Below, piece after piece: positions 25,033 through 35,200 of a DNA stretch of 63,968 nt. The stretch is from Maritimibacter alkaliphilus HTCC2654 (GTDB taxonomy: Bacteria > Pseudomonadota > Alphaproteobacteria > Rhodobacterales > Rhodobacteraceae). Location: positions 3,252,877 to 3,316,844 of the forward strand of contig NZ_CH902578.1 of NCBI RefSeq assembly GCF_000152805.1, written 5' to 3'. The notes beneath the pieces are model-generated. The model did no database searches. It was not told the origin of the DNA and saw nothing but the letters and a program-made list of their open reading frames with translations. The number at the start of each line of letters is the position of its first letter. Position 1 is the first letter of the stretch. The position numbers were made by a program, and so were the translations under genes.

Positions 25033-26415
25033 ATGATCCGCCACGCCGGACAGTGGGCCGCAGCACTCGGGCTATCGCTCGCGCTGGGCGTCCCGGTCCA
25101 AGCCGAAAGCCTGAAGTCTGCCGTTCAGGCCGCTGTGACCGAAAACCCGACGGCCCGCGTGCGCAATGCGGACGTGCAGGCGACGACTCTCGACCTGTTG
25201 GCCCGCGAACGCGATTTTCTGCCCACGGTGACCGCGACGGCCGAGGCGGGGGCCTATTACTACAACGACCCCGCGCGTCTGGCGCCCGCCAACAACAACC
25301 GGGTGACGGCCGGCGCACGCGCGAATGTCGAAGCGAAATACGTCATCTTCGACGGGTTCCGCCGGGCCAATGCGGTCTATCGCGACACGGCGCGGGTGGA
25401 CGAGTCGATCTTCCGCCTGCTCGATGCGTCGGAAACGCTCGCCCTGTCGGCGGTCGAGGCCTATATCGACGTGCTGCGCCATCGCAACCTCGCCGCCGTC
25501 ACGCGCCAGAACCTCGTCAAGCATCAGGACATCGGCAATCAGGTCATGGACCTCGTCGACGGGGGCCGGTTGCCTGCCTCCGAACGGTTCGAGGTCGATC
25601 AACGTATCGCCGCCGCGCGTCTGGTCGGCGTGCAGGTGCAACAGGCCCTTCGCGATGCCGAGGATCGGTACGAGGCGGTCGTGGGCCACAAGCCCGAGGG
25701 GCCGATGTCGATGCAGTGGGTGCGCAACCTGCCGCTGACGAAAGAGGCCTTTCTGCGTCAGGCCGTGGCCCAGAGCTTTCAGGTCAAGGCCGCCGAGACC
25801 GCGATCCGGCAAAGCCGCTACGACGAAGAGATCGTCCGGTCCGGCACCTTGCCGCAGGTCGCCGCGCGCACTGGGGTGAACGCGGGCCTCAATCAGAACG
25901 GCGTGCCGGGCCGCTCGGTCGATGCCTATGCCGCCGTCGGTGTGGAGTGGGAGATCTTCTCGGGCGGGCGCAAGGCGCAGCGATCCGCCGCGATCATGCG
26001 CACCGTGCAGGCGCAGGCCGCGCGGGATGCCGTGGTGCTCGACGTGCGCGAACTGGCCGCGACCACGTGGAACGCCTATTCCGCCAACATCGAACGCACG
26101 GTGCTGATCGACCGCCAGCTTTCCGCGACGCGCCGGACGGCGGATCAGTATTTCACGCAGTTTCAGGCCGGCACCCGCAGCCTGATCGAAGTGCTGGACG
26201 CCGAGGCCGCGTGGTTCAACGCCCGCTTCGAAGATGTGAGCGCCGAAGCCTCATACGCCTTCAACCAGTATCAGATGCTCGCCGTCGAAAGTCGTCTGGC
26301 CAGCCATTTCGGCGTGCGTGCGTCCAACATGGCGCTGGCGCCGGGATTTGAACGCCGCGCGGTCGAGGCCGGACCGTTCTCGGTCTTTTCGACGGACATC
26401 CCGGCGCTGAAATGA
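25033..26415 (+). CDS. TolC-like outer membrane channel of type I secretion
   Basis: The 460-residue protein has a signal peptide (cut after PVQA) and the TolC/LapE layout: paired helical-hairpin repeats with TENPTARVRNADVQ and, in the second half, AAETAIRQSRYDEEIVRSG. The FEVDQRIAAARLVGVQ and TRSLIEVLDAEAAWFNARF stretches are typical. It forms the outer membrane trimeric duct for the ABC/HlyD-like pair that follows. GGGGAGA sits before the ATG at 25033. The stop overlaps the ATG of the ABC gene (ATGA), so it is the first gene of a three-gene export operon. Confidence 0.9.
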   Translation: MIRHAGQWAAALGLSLALGVPVQAESLKSAVQAAVTENPTARVRNADVQATTLDLLARERDFLPTVTATAEAGAYYYNDPARLAPANNNRVTAGARANVEAKYVIFDGFRRANAVYRDTARVDESIFRLLDASETLALSAVEAYIDVLRHRNLAAVTRQNLVKHQDIGNQVMDLVDGGRLPASERFEVDQRIAAARLVGVQVQQALRDAEDRYEAVVGHKPEGPMSMQWVRNLPLTKEAFLRQAVAQSFQVKAAETAIRQSRYDEEIVRSGTLPQVAARTGVNAGLNQNGVPGRSVDAYAAVGVEWEIFSGGRKAQRSAAIMRTVQAQAARDAVVLDVRELAATTWNAYSANIERTVLIDRQLSATRRTADQYFTQFQAGTRSLIEVLDAEAAWFNARFEDVSAEASYAFNQYQMLAVESRLASHFGVRASNMALAPGFERRAVEAGPFSVFSTDIPALK

Positions 26416-28550
26416 ACCAGTCACCTGCGGCGACAACCGGGAACGGGTCCGACGCCGGACTCCGGACCGCCGCATGGCTTGCCGATCACCACAACCGCCC
26501 CTGGACGGACGACGCCGCCCGCGCGCGTCTGCCGGGGGGCGAAGACACGCGCCGACCCGAAGTGCTGTCGCGCGCGCTGGCGTCGGCGGGCCTACGCGCC
26601 CGTATGGTCACGCGCCGCCCGGATCGGCTGGACCCGGCGGCGTTTCCCGCGATCCTGTTCGACTTCGAGGGCACGCCCTTCGTCGTCACCGCCGCGCGCG
26701 GCAACCGGCTGACCATCGTGGAACCCGCGAAAGACGGGCTGGAGAGCGAAGTCAGCCCCCGCGAATTGCGCCACCGCGCCCGGCGCATGGCCATGCTGGT
26801 CACGACCGATGAGCAGCGCGACGACGCCGTCGGACCCCCGGACGGCCACTGGTTCTGGCGTCCGATGCGCGACAACCGCTGGGCTTGGGTGCAGATCGTG
26901 ATCGCGGCGCTCGCGATCAACCTCCTGGGCCTCGCCATGCCGATCTTCGTGATGAACGTCTACGACCGCGTGATCCCGAACCTTGCCTTCGTCACGCTGA
27001 CCACGCTGGCGCTGGGCGTCGGCCTTGCCGTTGCGCTCGACTTCGCGCTTCGGTCGGTGCGGGCGGCCGTGCTCGAACGGATCGGGCGTCGGCTGGACGT
27101 CGGCATCTCGGCCACGCTCTTTCGCCATGCGCTTGGTCTCAGGCCCGCCGATATGCCCGGCGGTGCATTGGGCACCGCCACCTTCCTGCGCGATTTCGAA
27201 ATGGTGCGGGAGTTCTTCGGCTCCCAAAGCCTCGTCGCCGCCATCGACCTAGTGTTCATCGGCATTTTCATCGCGGTGCTCTGGCTGATCGTCGGGCCGC
27301 TCGCGCTCGTCCCGTTGATCGCGATCCCGATCATGCTGGTCCTCGCCTTCGCCGCACAGATCCCGATGGGCAGCGCCGTGGCCAAGGCGCAGGCCGCTGC
27401 GAACCGCCGCCAGAAGGTGCTGATCGAGGCGCTCGCAGGGTTGGAGACCGTCAAATCCCTGAACGCCGAACCCGTGATGCAGCGCGAATGGGATGCGGCC
27501 ACCGCCGCCTCGGCCCGCGTCTCGGGACGTTCGCGGTTCTGGTCCAACTTTGCGGCCAACGGCACCATGGTCATCCAGCAAGGCGTGAGCATCGGGATCA
27601 TCACCTGGGGCGTGTTCCTGATCGCGGACGGGCGCATCTCCATCGGCGCGCTGATCGCCGCCAATATCCTGTCGGGTCGGGCGCTGGCCCCCTTGGGCGC
27701 GATCGCCCAGACCGTGTTTCGCGCCCAGCACGCCCGGCGGGCGATGGCCTCGCTCTCCGACCTGATGGCGGTGAAACCGGAGCGCCGCGACACGATCACC
27801 AGTCCGCTGGTCGTCGGCACGGGCCGGGTCGAGACGAAGGGCCTGACCTTCACCTATCCCGGCAGCACCGTGGCCGCCGTCAACGACGTGACGCTCGACA
27901 TCGAGCCGGGGGAAATCGTCGCGCTCGTCGGGCGGGTGGGATCGGGGAAATCCACGCTCGGCAAGCTGATGAGCGGGCTTCTGGCGGCTCAGCAGGGCAC
28001 GATCCTGATCGACGGTCAGAACATCGCGCAATACGACCCGGCAGAACTGCGCCGCGGTGTCGGTTACCTCCCGCAGGAGCCGGAGTTGTTCACGGGAACG
28101 CTGGCCGAAAACCTCACCATCGGCGCGCCGCGCGCCACGTCGGACGAGATCGCGCGTGCCCTGTCGCTGTCCGGCATGGACGGCTTTGTCGCGACACTCC
28201 CCAACGGCCTGAACACCTTTATCGGTGAGCGGGGCGGCAACCTGTCGGGGGGGCAGCTTCAGGGCCTGTCGCTTGCGCGCCTTATCCTGCGCCGCCCGCG
28301 CATCCTTTTCCTCGACGAGCCGACGAACGCGATGGACCGGGACATGGAAACGCAGGTGACCGAGCGTCTGTCGGGCCTGCGCGAAGATGGCGCCGCGCTG
28401 ATCCTGTGCACGCACCGCCCCGGCCTCGCTGCGCTCGCAGGCCGCATGATCGTCATGGACAAGGGCCGCAAGGTGCTTGACGGGTCCAGCCAGCAGGTGC
28501 TCGGCACGCTCAAACAGGCCGCGCTGACCCGGCAGGGGGAGGCAACCTGA
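26412..28550 (+). CDS. Type I secretion ABC transporter, LapB/HlyB-like
   Basis: The 712-residue protein has an N-terminal region of about 140 residues that is a C39-peptidase-like domain without the catalytic Cys, as in HlyB and LapB. Such domains bind unprocessed RTX cargo instead of cutting it. Six membrane segments follow (about 155-440), then the ATPase with Walker A GRVGSGKST near 507, signature LSGGQLQGLSLAR near 610, Walker B LFLDEPTNAMD and H-loop CTHRP. It drives export of a C-terminal-signal protein, probably the FecR/VWA/RTX protein at 32300-36838. The gene overlaps both neighbours by four or one bases. Confidence 0.93.
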   Translation: MNQSPAATTGNGSDAGLRTAAWLADHHNRPWTDDAARARLPGGEDTRRPEVLSRALASAGLRARMVTRRPDRLDPAAFPAILFDFEGTPFVVTAARGNRLTIVEPAKDGLESEVSPRELRHRARRMAMLVTTDEQRDDAVGPPDGHWFWRPMRDNRWAWVQIVIAALAINLLGLAMPIFVMNVYDRVIPNLAFVTLTTLALGVGLAVALDFALRSVRAAVLERIGRRLDVGISATLFRHALGLRPADMPGGALGTATFLRDFEMVREFFGSQSLVAAIDLVFIGIFIAVLWLIVGPLALVPLIAIPIMLVLAFAAQIPMGSAVAKAQAAANRRQKVLIEALAGLETVKSLNAEPVMQREWDAATAASARVSGRSRFWSNFAANGTMVIQQGVSIGIITWGVFLIADGRISIGALIAANILSGRALAPLGAIAQTVFRAQHARRAMASLSDLMAVKPERRDTITSPLVVGTGRVETKGLTFTYPGSTVAAVNDVTLDIEPGEIVALVGRVGSGKSTLGKLMSGLLAAQQGTILIDGQNIAQYDPAELRRGVGYLPQEPELFTGTLAENLTIGAPRATSDEIARALSLSGMDGFVATLPNGLNTFIGERGGNLSGGQLQGLSLARLILRRPRILFLDEPTNAMDRDMETQVTERLSGLREDGAALILCTHRPGLAALAGRMIVMDKGRKVLDGSSQQVLGTLKQAALTRQGEAT

Positions 28551-29857
28551 TGTTCGGTCCGACCATCGACGAGGACTTCGTGAATGCCGCCGGAGCGGGG
28601 CCACAGGGCGAGGGGCGGCGCGGGGCGCTTTTGCTGACGGTTCTGGTCGCGGGGATCGCCGGGTTCATCTGGTGGGCCGCCGTGTTCGAGATCGAAGAGG
28701 TCACGCGCGGCGTCGGTCGCGTGGTGCCGAGCCAACAGGTGCAAGTGATCCAGAGCCTCGAGGGGGGCATCGTGCGGGAAATTCTAATCGACGAGGGCGC
28801 GACGGTCGATCGGAACGCGCCTCTCCTGCGGATCGACGACACCGCCGCCGGGGCGCAGCGCGGCGAACTTCTGGAACAGGAAGCGACGCTGATGGCGGAA
28901 CTCATCCGGGTCCGCACCGAAGCCGAGGGGGGCGAGGCGCTTGCCTTTCCCGAAGCTCTCGCCGCGCGGGCGCCCGAGGCCGTCGCGGCGGAGCAGGAGG
29001 TGTTCGCCTCCCGCCGGTCGCAGCTTTCGTCGGAATTGCAGGTTCTTGAGGATCAGCTGACCCAAAGGCGCGCCGAAATCGAAGAGGCGCGCGCGATGAT
29101 CGCCAAGCTGGAGGGGCAGATCGCACCCCTGGCTGAAGAGGTGCGCCTGACCCGGCAATACGTGGAAACGGGCGCGGTCACGCAGATCGAATTGTTGCGG
29201 CTGGAAACCCGGCTTGCCGAGCTCGAGGGCGACCTTGCCGTGAGCCGCGCGCGGATGCCCCGGCTCGACGCCGCTATTGCCGAGGCCGAAGCCCAGCTCG
29301 AAACGGCGCGCCGTGCCTATGTTCTGACCGCGCGCGAACGGCTGGCGCGGGTGCAGGGCGAACTGTCCGTTCTGCGCGAAACCCTGCGGGCCGCCGAAGA
29401 CCGCGTGACGCGCACCACGCTGCGCGCCCCCGTGCGCGGGGTCGTGAACACGCTCAACGTCACCACCATCGGTGCGGTCGTCGGCCCCGGTGATCCGCTG
29501 GTCGAGATCGTGCCGGTCGACGACCACCTGCTGATCGAAGCGCGCATCAGTCCGCAGGACGTGGCTTTCCTTCGGCCCGGTGACCCGGCCTCGGTCAAGA
29601 TCACCGCCTTCGACTACGTGGTCTACGGTTCGCTGTCGGGCACCGTCGAACGGATCGGCGCGGACACCCTGACCGACGAGGACGGCAACGCGTTCTTTCA
29701 GGTCGCCGTGCGCACCGACAGCACGGATCTTGGCGGAAACCAGATCAGCCCCGGCATGGTGGCCCAGGTGGATATCCAGACCGGGCGCAAGACGGTGCTG
29801 GATTACCTGTTGAACCCGTTCCTGCGTGTCCGGGAAGAGGCGCTGCGCGAGCGGTAA
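28550..29857 (+). CDS. HlyD/LapC-type membrane fusion protein
   Basis: The 435-residue periplasmic adaptor has one membrane segment (about 25-45), a short beta-barrel/lipoyl half (VQVIQSLEGGIVREI), and a long coiled coil (about 100-290, rich in Glu, Leu and Arg). The second lipoyl half (LRAPVRGVVNTLNVTTIGAVVGPGDPLVEIVP) and the barrel ending follow. It bridges the ABC pump to the TolC-like channel. It starts within the ABC stop codon (TGATG) and ends 12 bases before the stop of the convergent cyclase gene. Confidence 0.94.
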   Translation: MFGPTIDEDFVNAAGAGPQGEGRRGALLLTVLVAGIAGFIWWAAVFEIEEVTRGVGRVVPSQQVQVIQSLEGGIVREILIDEGATVDRNAPLLRIDDTAAGAQRGELLEQEATLMAELIRVRTEAEGGEALAFPEALAARAPEAVAAEQEVFASRRSQLSSELQVLEDQLTQRRAEIEEARAMIAKLEGQIAPLAEEVRLTRQYVETGAVTQIELLRLETRLAELEGDLAVSRARMPRLDAAIAEAEAQLETARRAYVLTARERLARVQGELSVLRETLRAAEDRVTRTTLRAPVRGVVNTLNVTTIGAVVGPGDPLVEIVPVDDHLLIEARISPQDVAFLRPGDPASVKITAFDYVVYGSLSGTVERIGADTLTDEDGNAFFQVAVRTDSTDLGGNQISPGMVAQVDIQTGRKTVLDYLLNPFLRVREEALRER

Positions 29858-29869
29858 CCGGCAGGGCCG

Positions 29870-32101
29870 CTATTTCGAGGTGGCGACAAAGACCTCGTCC
29901 CAGTCGCCGGGTGGGGGCGTGCCGCGAAACGCCGCCACGCGCCCGCGATACAATTCGATATACCCGTCTAGAGCCAGCCCCGCCGATTGCCCCGCATCGG
30001 TCAGCGCCGTCAGCGCTGCGTCGCAGGCATCCCAATCCTGCGTCGCATAGGCGACGCGCATCCGGTGGTTCGCTTTCGCCACGCGCGGCCAATCGGGATG
30101 GGACAACAGGTCAGGTCCGCCCAGTAATCCGAAGATCGTCACCGGCATGGTCTTGCCCTTGACCCGCACCATGTCGATTTCGAGCATCGCGAAATTGGGG
30201 CCCACCCCGTCGTGAACGCTTTCGGAGATGATGATCCCCAGACCATAGGTCTTGGACAGCCCTTCGAGCCGGGAGGCGAGGTTCACCGTGTCACCGAGCG
30301 CGGTGTAGTCGAAGCGCGTGTCGCTACCCATGTTGCCCACGGTGCAGGGTCCGGTCGACATGCCGATGCCCACGTCGATGAGCAGCACGTCTTCACCCTC
30401 TTCCGCGATCCGCTCGCGGTTGATTTCCTGCACCCGGTCATACATCGCCAGCGCAGCGCGACAGGCGGCATGCGGGTGGTCGGGGATGTCGAGCGGGGCG
30501 TTCCAGAACGCCATGACGGCGTCGCCCATGAATTTGTCGATGGTGCCCTTTTCGTCGAGGATCGCGTTGGACAGGGCGGTGAGGAAGCGGTTCATCAGGT
30601 GGGTCAGGCCCACCGGGTCGGTGCGGTAGCTTTCCGCGATGGTGGTGAAGCCGCGCACGTCGGAAAAGAGCAGCGTCAACTCCTTGCGCTCGCCGCCCAG
30701 CGTCAGCGCGTCGGGGTTTTCGGACAACTGGTCGACAAGATCGGGCGACACATACTGACCGAAAGCCGACCTGATCTGTCGCCGCATCCGTTCCTCGCGC
30801 AGATAATTCAGGCTGGCCATCAGGATCAGTGTCAGGACCGCGGTGATGATCGGGAAGGTCGGGTCGAGCAGCAGGCGCCGCGCGTCGAAGGCGTACCATG
30901 ACGCGCCCGCATATCCGGCCATGACGACGACGGCGAGGATCATGACGAAGCTCGCCCGGAACGCGGGCACGAGGGTCACGATCACCAGCCCGAGAAGCGC
31001 GGTGATGACCAGTTCCACCGCGATGGTGGTATTGGGTCGCTCCAGCATCGTCCCGGCGAGGATATTTTCGAGGATCTGGGCGTGGATCTCCACACCCGCC
31101 ATCGAAACGCCCAGCGGGGTCGGGCGGAAGTCTTCCAGTCCGATGGCGGAGGTGCCGACGAAAACGAGGTGCCCGGCGAGCCGCCCCTGCGGCATGTGTC
31201 CGGTCAGCACATCGGCGGCCGAGACGTAGCGCGCATCGTTCGACGGTGTGAGATAGGGCCAGACCGAACCGTCCGCCGCCGTCGGCACCAACTGCCGGGC
31301 GACCACCACGCCCTCGATCCCGGCGGCATTGGTGCGCACGGCAAAGGCGTCGCCCCCGGTCGCGGCGCGCAGGAGTTCGGGCGCCAGACCGAGCCGTAGG
31401 CTGTCCTGAACCATCAGGACGAGCGGGGCGCGCCGATAGATGCCGTCGGGGTCCGGACGCGTGGAAAACACCCCATGCCCCAGCGCCGCGTCTTCTATCA
31501 CCGGCAGGTTCTGCAAGAGACGGGGGTATTTCTGGAGGAACGGCGTCGGGTCGTCGCCGAGGATCGCGTGCGGCACCTCGCGGATCGGGGAGGCATCGCC
31601 ACGGTCGCCGGCAAGGCGCACGCTGGTCTGGCCCGCCACGACGCGGGATCGGGCGATGGCTTCGGCGAAGAGCCGATCGTTGTCCGGCAGATCGACCAGT
31701 TCGTCGCGCAAGGCGTCCGGCATACCAGGGCGCTCGGCAAGTCGGGCGGGCGACAGGCGATCGGGTTCGGAAAAGATGACGTCGAAGGCGATGGCCGCCG
31801 CCCCATCCGCCGTGATCGCGTCGACGAGATCGGCAAGACGATCCCGTGGCCACGGCCATTGCCCCAAGGCTTCGATGCTGGCGTCGTCCAGATCCACGAT
31901 GGCGACCGGCTGGCGCGTAAACTCACGCGGTTTGATCTGCTGGAACAGGTCGAAAGCCCCGAACCTGAGGGCCTGAACCGGGGACGGGTCCGCGATCCGC
32001 AGCGCCAGAAGCAGGCACACGAGGCCGAGGCCAAGGGCCCTTGACGACGTGAACCGGCGCACCCCGCTTGCGAACCGTGTCCAGATACTCCCTGCGCCCA
32101 T
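29870..32101 (-). CDS. CHASE2 domain class III adenylate cyclase
   Basis: The 743-residue membrane protein has a first membrane segment at about 21-36, an extracytoplasmic CHASE2 sensor (about 37-345), three further membrane segments (about 360-433), and a class III cyclase domain (about 470-660). Key residues are metal-binding D481 (FSDVRGFT) and D527 (MGDAVMAFW), adenine-selecting K523 and D604 (ALGDTVNLA), and the N607/R611 transition-state pair. These predict ATP to cAMP. The CHASE2 ligand is unknown. The start at 32101 has AGGGGCGG upstream; a TTG at 32155 would add 18 residues. It is convergent with the secretion operon and divergent from the adhesin-like gene. Confidence 0.93.
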   Translation of the reverse strand: MGAGSIWTRFASGVRRFTSSRALGLGLVCLLLALRIADPSPVQALRFGAFDLFQQIKPREFTRQPVAIVDLDDASIEALGQWPWPRDRLADLVDAITADGAAAIAFDVIFSEPDRLSPARLAERPGMPDALRDELVDLPDNDRLFAEAIARSRVVAGQTSVRLAGDRGDASPIREVPHAILGDDPTPFLQKYPRLLQNLPVIEDAALGHGVFSTRPDPDGIYRRAPLVLMVQDSLRLGLAPELLRAATGGDAFAVRTNAAGIEGVVVARQLVPTAADGSVWPYLTPSNDARYVSAADVLTGHMPQGRLAGHLVFVGTSAIGLEDFRPTPLGVSMAGVEIHAQILENILAGTMLERPNTTIAVELVITALLGLVIVTLVPAFRASFVMILAVVVMAGYAGASWYAFDARRLLLDPTFPIITAVLTLILMASLNYLREERMRRQIRSAFGQYVSPDLVDQLSENPDALTLGGERKELTLLFSDVRGFTTIAESYRTDPVGLTHLMNRFLTALSNAILDEKGTIDKFMGDAVMAFWNAPLDIPDHPHAACRAALAMYDRVQEINRERIAEEGEDVLLIDVGIGMSTGPCTVGNMGSDTRFDYTALGDTVNLASRLEGLSKTYGLGIIISESVHDGVGPNFAMLEIDMVRVKGKTMPVTIFGLLGGPDLLSHPDWPRVAKANHRMRVAYATQDWDACDAALTALTDAGQSAGLALDGYIELYRGRVAAFRGTPPPGDWDEVFVATSK

Positions 32102-32299
32102 ACCGCCCCTGCCTGTTGTCCCGCCAAGCAAACGGGCGCGGGGGCCGTGGGTCAATCCTCAATCGAAACAATGCCCCGCCGATGGCGCGCGCAAGGCGCA
32201 TCCGCGAAACCATTCGACACCCAAGATGCAATTTTCTTTCGAATCGGGTAAGAAAAGATGGCAATTTTGTGAAGCTACATTTCTTAGGCACGGGACATT

Positions 32300-35200
32300 A
32301 TGCGCCAGCTCGACTTCTCGACCGGCTCCGGGGCCGCGCCATCGGCCGTTCAACACGTGACGAGTGCCGACCCGGTCGTCGTCGATGACCGCCCGATCTT
32401 TACCGCCGATTTCAGCCGCGAGGGCTATGACCTCGTCCTCGCCTCGCCCGGGCAACCCGATCTCCGGCTCGTCGATTATTTCCTGCAAGAGACGCCCCTC
32501 GATCTCGTGACCGGGAACGGCGCGGTCCTGCGCGGCGATCTGGCTGCGCGGCTCGCGGGGCCGATCATGCCCGGCCAGTATGCGCAGGTCGGAGGCGCCG
32601 CCAGCACCGATCCCATCGGTCAGGTCGAGGCGCTGGACGGCGTGGCCTTCGCTGAACGCGCCGACGGAACGCGCGTGCAACTGGACGTAGGTTCCAAGAT
32701 CTACCAGAACGACGTGCTCATCACCGAGGGCGGCAAGCTGTCGGTCACCTTCGCCGACGGGACGATCTTCACCCTCGCTGCCGACAGCCGCATGGTCATC
32801 GACTCGCTCGTCTACGACGCCGAGTCACAGGACGGGAACAGCGGGGCCTTTTCGCTGATCGAGGGCGGGTTCGTCTTTATCGCGGGCGAGGTGGCCAAGA
32901 CGGGCGGCATGGACGTTACCACGCCGACCGCCACCATGGGAATCCGGGGCACGACCGTGCTGGTCGAGATCACCACGCTGGACGGTATCTCGACCGTCGA
33001 AGTGTCGCTCAACACCGACCCGGATGGCGGTCAGGGCGCGTTCGAACTGCGTGATCTGGACGGCAACCTGATCGCGACCATCGACTCGACCGACACCAAG
33101 TGGATCGTGTCGCCCGTCGAAGGCGAAACGCGCGAGGTCGTGCGGACGGCGGAGGACCTGGCCGACGACCAGACGCTCCTCCTCGACGCCGCCCGCGCCT
33201 ATGCGCTTGCCTTCGAGCGGGTCGATGCCGGCGGCACCTTCGTAGAACTCGTCTCGAACGCCGGGTCCGGGTCGAACGGCCCAAACATCGGCGACGACAC
33301 CGGGACGCAAGGCAACCAGAGCGACCCGGACAACACGCCACCGCCGCCGCCCGGCACCTCCGGCGGCACCACGGGCGGCGCGCCCAGCCCGCCGCCGCCC
33401 ACGACCCAGACGGGGGGCGACGAGGCACCGCAGAACACGGCCCCCGAGGCCCGGAACGATGCCAGATCGACGGTCGAGGACGGCCCGGTGACCGGGAACG
33501 TGCTCGCGAACGACAGCGATACGGACGACGACGACCTGTCGGTCATCATCAATACGCGGCCCAAGCACGGGACGCTCACGATCGGTCAGGACGGCAGCTA
33601 CAGTTACACGCCGGAGCCGGACTTCAACGGGACCGACAGCTTCACCTACACGGTGTCGGACGGGAACGGCGGTACCGACAGCGGCACCGTGACCTTCACC
33701 GTGACCTCGGCGCAGGATGCACCCGTCGCGGCGGACGATGCGCTGACCCTCGCGGAGGACGCCGGTCCGGTGACCGTCAACGTGCTCGCCAACGACAGTG
33801 ATGCCGACGGCGACACGCTGAGTGTCATCGACTGGTCCGTGCTGGACGTCGAAGGCCCGTGGACGGCGGGGGAGGATGGCGACATCAGCTTCGCTCCGCC
33901 CGCCGATTTCAACGGATCGGAAACCATCGAATACACCGTGTCGGACGGGCACGGGAACACGGATACGGCGACGCTCACCGTCACGGTCACACCCGTCGGC
34001 GACGCGCCCGTTGCCGAAGATCAGGCAAGCGAAACGGCTGAGGATACGCCGGTCCAGATCCTACCCGCGTTCGCGACGGCAGATGCCGACGGCGACCCGG
34101 TTTCGATCATCGCGTTCACCCAAGGGTCATTCGGGACGGTCGTGGACGATGGCGAAGGCGGGTTTCTCTACACCCCTGCCGAAAACGCCCACGGCACCGA
34201 CAGTTTCACCTACACGGTCAGCGACGGCACAGGCGCGACAGACATCGCGACGGTCAGCGTCACGGTGACTCCCGTCAACGACAACCCCGTCGCGACGCCG
34301 GAGAGTCTGACGGTGGCAGAGGACGGCTCGGGCGTGGTCTACCCCGCCTTCGACGGGACCGACGTGGACGGCGACCCGGTGTCGATCAGCGGCTTCACGC
34401 AAGGCGCGCACGGCAGCGTGGACACGGACGAAGAGGGCGGTCTGGTCTACACTCCCGACGCGGATTTTAACGGAAGCGACAGCTTCACCTACACGGTGAG
34501 CGACGGGCAGGGCGGGACGGACACGCAGACGGTGACCGTCACGGTCACACCCGTCAACGACGACCCCATCGCTACGCCGGAGAGCCTGACGGTGGCCGAG
34601 GACGGTTCGGGCGTGGTCTATCCGGCGTTTGCCGGGACCGACGTGGATGGCGACCCGGTGTCGATCAGCGGCTTCACGCAAGGCACTCACGGCAGCGTGG
34701 ACACGGACGAAGAGGGCGGACTGGTCTTCACACCCGAAGCGGATTTCAACGGCACGGACAGCTTCACCTACACGGTGAGCGACGGACAGGGCGGCACCGA
34801 CACGCAGACGGTCAGCGTCACCGTGACCCCGGTGGAAGACGGACCGGAGGCCGTCGACGCCGCCGTCAGCACGGATGAGGATGTGGGCGTCACCGTCTAT
34901 CCGTCGTTCGCGGGCACCGATCCGGACGGCGACGAGGTGTTCATTTCGGCCTATTCCCAAGGGGCGCACGGTTCGGTCGCACCCGATCTGGAAGGCGGCC
35001 TGACCTATACGCCGGACCCCGATTACAACGGGAACGATACCTTCACCTACACGGTCAGCGACGGGAACGGGAACACGGACACGGCTGAAGTCACCGTCAC
35101 GGTGGACGCGGTGAACGATGCGCCCAAGGCGCAGGACAGCGTGCTCGAGGTCGATGTCGATACCGCCACCGCGGGCGCGGTCGTGGCGACCGATACCGAG

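Noticed and set aside
32268-32283. Possible Crp site TGTGA-N6-ATTTC upstream of the surface-protein gene
   Set aside because: Only the left half matches the Crp consensus; the right half (TCACA expected) does not, so the match is too weak to claim.
32300-33500. LapG-type TAAG cleavage site in the N-terminal region of the surface protein
   Set aside because: No AAG or TAAG motif is seen after the FecR-like part, so LapA-style release is not supported.
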